Shown piece by piece: positions 40,766 through 42,821 of a stretch of DNA of 42,821 nucleotides. The notes under the pieces were generated by a model, which ran no database searches, was not told where the DNA came from, and saw only the letters and a list, made by a program, of their open reading frames with translations. Positions within the stretch are counted from its first letter, which is position 1. Each line of letters starts with the position of its first letter. The translations under genes and the position numbers were made by a program. This stretch comes from Betaproteobacteria bacterium (GTDB lineage: Bacteria; Pseudomonadota; Gammaproteobacteria; Burkholderiales; Burkholderiaceae_C), in NCBI GenBank assembly GCA_009928125.1, contig RFVJ01000003.1, positions 1-42,821 of the forward strand. Reading direction: 5' to 3'.

Positions 40766-41902
40766 ATGCAAGCTGATTTCAACGAACACCTCACCCCCCT
40801 GCCCCGCATTGCCCAGAAGCATCGAACTGGCAGTCTGATTTTCAAGGTCTTTGTTGTCTCAGCGTTGGCCGCCATGTCTTTGACGGCCATCGCCCAAACG
40901 ACCAGCCCTGTTGGCACCGGTGTCGGTGCGACCAGCTTGATGCAATACGACAAAGCTGATCGCACTGAAAAGATTTTAGAAGCAGCAAGCAAAGAGGGTA
41001 CCCTCACGCTTTACACCGCATTCAGACCCCAAGACTTGCCTTTGATTTTGGGCCCCTTCGAAGCCAAGTATGGCATCAAGGTCAAAGCGTGGCGTTCTGG
41101 CAGCAACAATGTGACGCAACGCGTGGTGCGTGAAGCCGCTGGCAAAAAACCAGAAGTCGATGTGATCATGATGCCAGCCAGCGAGATGGAAGCGGTCTAC
41201 CGTGAGAAATTGCTGCAACCTGTCAGCTCCCCCATGATGAAGGATTTGATCCCTAGCGCCATCGCTTCACACAAACATTGGTCCACCGTTTTCATGAACG
41301 TCACTGTTCATTCTTACAACACCCAATTGATCAAAAAAGAGGATTTGCCTAAAACTTACTACGACTTGTTGGACCCCAAGTGGAAAGGCAAATTGGGGGT
41401 GGAGTCCAAAGCCGAAGAATGGTTCAGCAAAGTGGTCAGTGTGATGGGAGAACCCAAAGGGACCCAATTTTTTCGTGAACTGGTCGCCAAGAACGGCATG
41501 TCTGCCCGCTTAGGCGCGTCGCTGTTGCACAACCTGGTCATCGCAGGGGAAGTGCCTTTGGCTTTAACGGTTTACATCGACTTACCCGAAAAAGACAAGC
41601 GTGCTGGCAAGCCTGTCGATTGGTTTGCGCTGGACCCTGTTGTTGCGCAAGGCTTCAACATGGCCATTGCTCAAAAAGCGCAGCACCCCGCTGCGGCACT
41701 TCTTTTTTATGACTACATGCTGTCGCCAGACACACAAAAATTATTGGCCTCGCTGCATTACTACCCAGCCAGCACCAAAGTGGCCAACCCCTATACCCAG
41801 ATGAAAATTGAAGTGATCGATCCGGTCGTCACCATGGACACCTTTGCCAAGTGGACCAAATCCTTTGATGACATCGTGATCAAAAATTCCAGCTCCAAGT
41901 AA
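40766..41902 (+). CDS. Extracellular solute-binding protein (Fe/2-aminoethylphosphonate/SBP_bac type)
   Basis: Signal-peptide-like N-terminus; EGTLTLYTAFRPQDLPLILGPFEAKYGIKVKAWRSGSNNVTQRVVREAAG. Confidence 0.82.
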   Translation: MQADFNEHLTPLPRIAQKHRTGSLIFKVFVVSALAAMSLTAIAQTTSPVGTGVGATSLMQYDKADRTEKILEAASKEGTLTLYTAFRPQDLPLILGPFEAKYGIKVKAWRSGSNNVTQRVVREAAGKKPEVDVIMMPASEMEAVYREKLLQPVSSPMMKDLIPSAIASHKHWSTVFMNVTVHSYNTQLIKKEDLPKTYYDLLDPKWKGKLGVESKAEEWFSKVVSVMGEPKGTQFFRELVAKNGMSARLGASLLHNLVIAGEVPLALTVYIDLPEKDKRAGKPVDWFALDPVVAQGFNMAIAQKAQHPAAALLFYDYMLSPDTQKLLASLHYYPASTKVANPYTQMKIEVIDPVVTMDTFAKWTKSFDDIVIKNSSSK

Positions 41903-41918
41903 ACCCGCACTGTCCACC

Positions 41919-42821
41919 ATGAAAAAAAGCACCCAAACCGCGCCCCAAAAAGTCAAAAGCGCTCAAGCCTCCAACTCGAAAATTCATCAGCGTGGCTACC
42001 GTGATTTGCACGAGCATTTGGCCGAACTCGACAAGCAGGGTTTGTTGGTCACCATCGATCGCCCTATCAACAAAGACACCGAACTGCACCCCTTGGTCCG
42101 CTGGCAGTTTCGCGGTGGCATTGCCGAACCCGACCGCAAAGCTTTTTTGTTCACCAACGTGGTCAACGGCAAAGGCAAGAAATACGACATTCCTGTGGTG
42201 GTGGGCGCTTTGGCCGCCACGCGCAAGATCTACAGCGTGGGCATGGGCTGCAAGATTGAAGACATTGGCAAGACTTGGAGCCACGCCATTGCCAACCCCA
42301 TCAAACCCCTTGTCCTGAAAGAAGCACCTTGCCAAGAAATTGTGGTTCAGGGCAAAGAACTCTTAAAGCCAGGCAAAGGCGTTGACAGTTTGCCCATCCC
42401 CATTTCCACCCCAGGTTGGGACAATGCGCCCTACACCACCCTCTCACAGTACATCACCAAAGATCCCGAAACAGGAATCCAGAACATGGGCATCTACCGG
42501 GGTCAAGTGAAGTCACCGACACGCCTGGGCATGAACCCGTCTTTGGAAAATCAACCCGGCATCTACACCCACTGGGAGAAAGCCAAAGCCAAAGGTCAAA
42601 AATTGCCAGCGGCCATCATTTTGGGCTGCCCACCCTGCGTGGCTTTCACCTCTGCGCAAAAACTGTCGGAAGACACAGACGAGTTGCATGTGGCTGGCGG
42701 TTTGGCAGGCGCGCCCATCCATGTCGTCCAATGCAAAACCGTCGACTTGTTGGTGCCGGCAGAAGCAGAAATTGTGATTGAAGGCTACATCAACACAGAG
42801 TGGCTAGAGCCCGAGGCTCCC
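41919..42821 (+). CDS. Second UbiD-like (de)carboxylase, truncated by the window end
   Basis: MKKSTQTAPQKVKSAQASNSKIHQRGYRDLHEHLAELDKQGLLVTIDRPINKDTELHPLVRWQFRGGIAEPDRKAFLFTNVVN...LEPEAP; open to the window edge, so absent from the ORF track. Confidence 0.92.
   Translation, partial: MKKSTQTAPQKVKSAQASNSKIHQRGYRDLHEHLAELDKQGLLVTIDRPINKDTELHPLVRWQFRGGIAEPDRKAFLFTNVVNGKGKKYDIPVVVGALAATRKIYSVGMGCKIEDIGKTWSHAIANPIKPLVLKEAPCQEIVVQGKELLKPGKGVDSLPIPISTPGWDNAPYTTLSQYITKDPETGIQNMGIYRGQVKSPTRLGMNPSLENQPGIYTHWEKAKAKGQKLPAAIILGCPPCVAFTSAQKLSEDTDELHVAGGLAGAPIHVVQCKTVDLLVPAEAEIVIEGYINTEWLEPEAP

Overview
The window is a gene-dense chromosomal segment that looks betaproteobacterial (Burkholderiales, probably Comamonadaceae; inferred from gene content and protein character, not from a search). 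About 0-31.7 kb is housekeeping: prlC, a Liv-type binding protein, holC/pepA divergent from lptFG, cbiX/cysB, an aminotransferase, def-ligA-zipA-smc, dapC-dapE-prmB-GNAT-ABC-F, tRNA-Lys, tcdA-yeeE-cpoB-pal-tolB, msbA, rng. About 31.7-42.8 kb is an accessory catabolic island: ubiX, two related UbiD-like decarboxylases, a LysR regulator, a molybdenum-hydroxylase trio, a PcaD-like hydrolase, an enoyl-CoA hydratase, a CoxG-like protein and a periplasmic binding protein. Main observations: (1) four protein-coding genes appear to carry clean internal deletions, two of them frame-breaking (dapC and the Mo-hydroxylase large subunit) and two in-frame (LysR and the alpha/beta hydrolase); this points to gene decay or an assembly artefact, and the ORF track does not show it; (2) a candidate, poorly described prFMN/UbiD plus Mo-hydroxylase aromatic-acid pathway; (3) tcdA, the ct6A37 enzyme gene, lies 28 nt upstream of a tRNA-Lys(UUU), a predicted substrate; (4) an intrinsic-terminator hairpin lies inside the coding 3' end of an ABC-F gene, before its stop codon; (5) a perfect dyad abuts the cysB start codon. 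No CRISPR array, transposase or prophage was seen.
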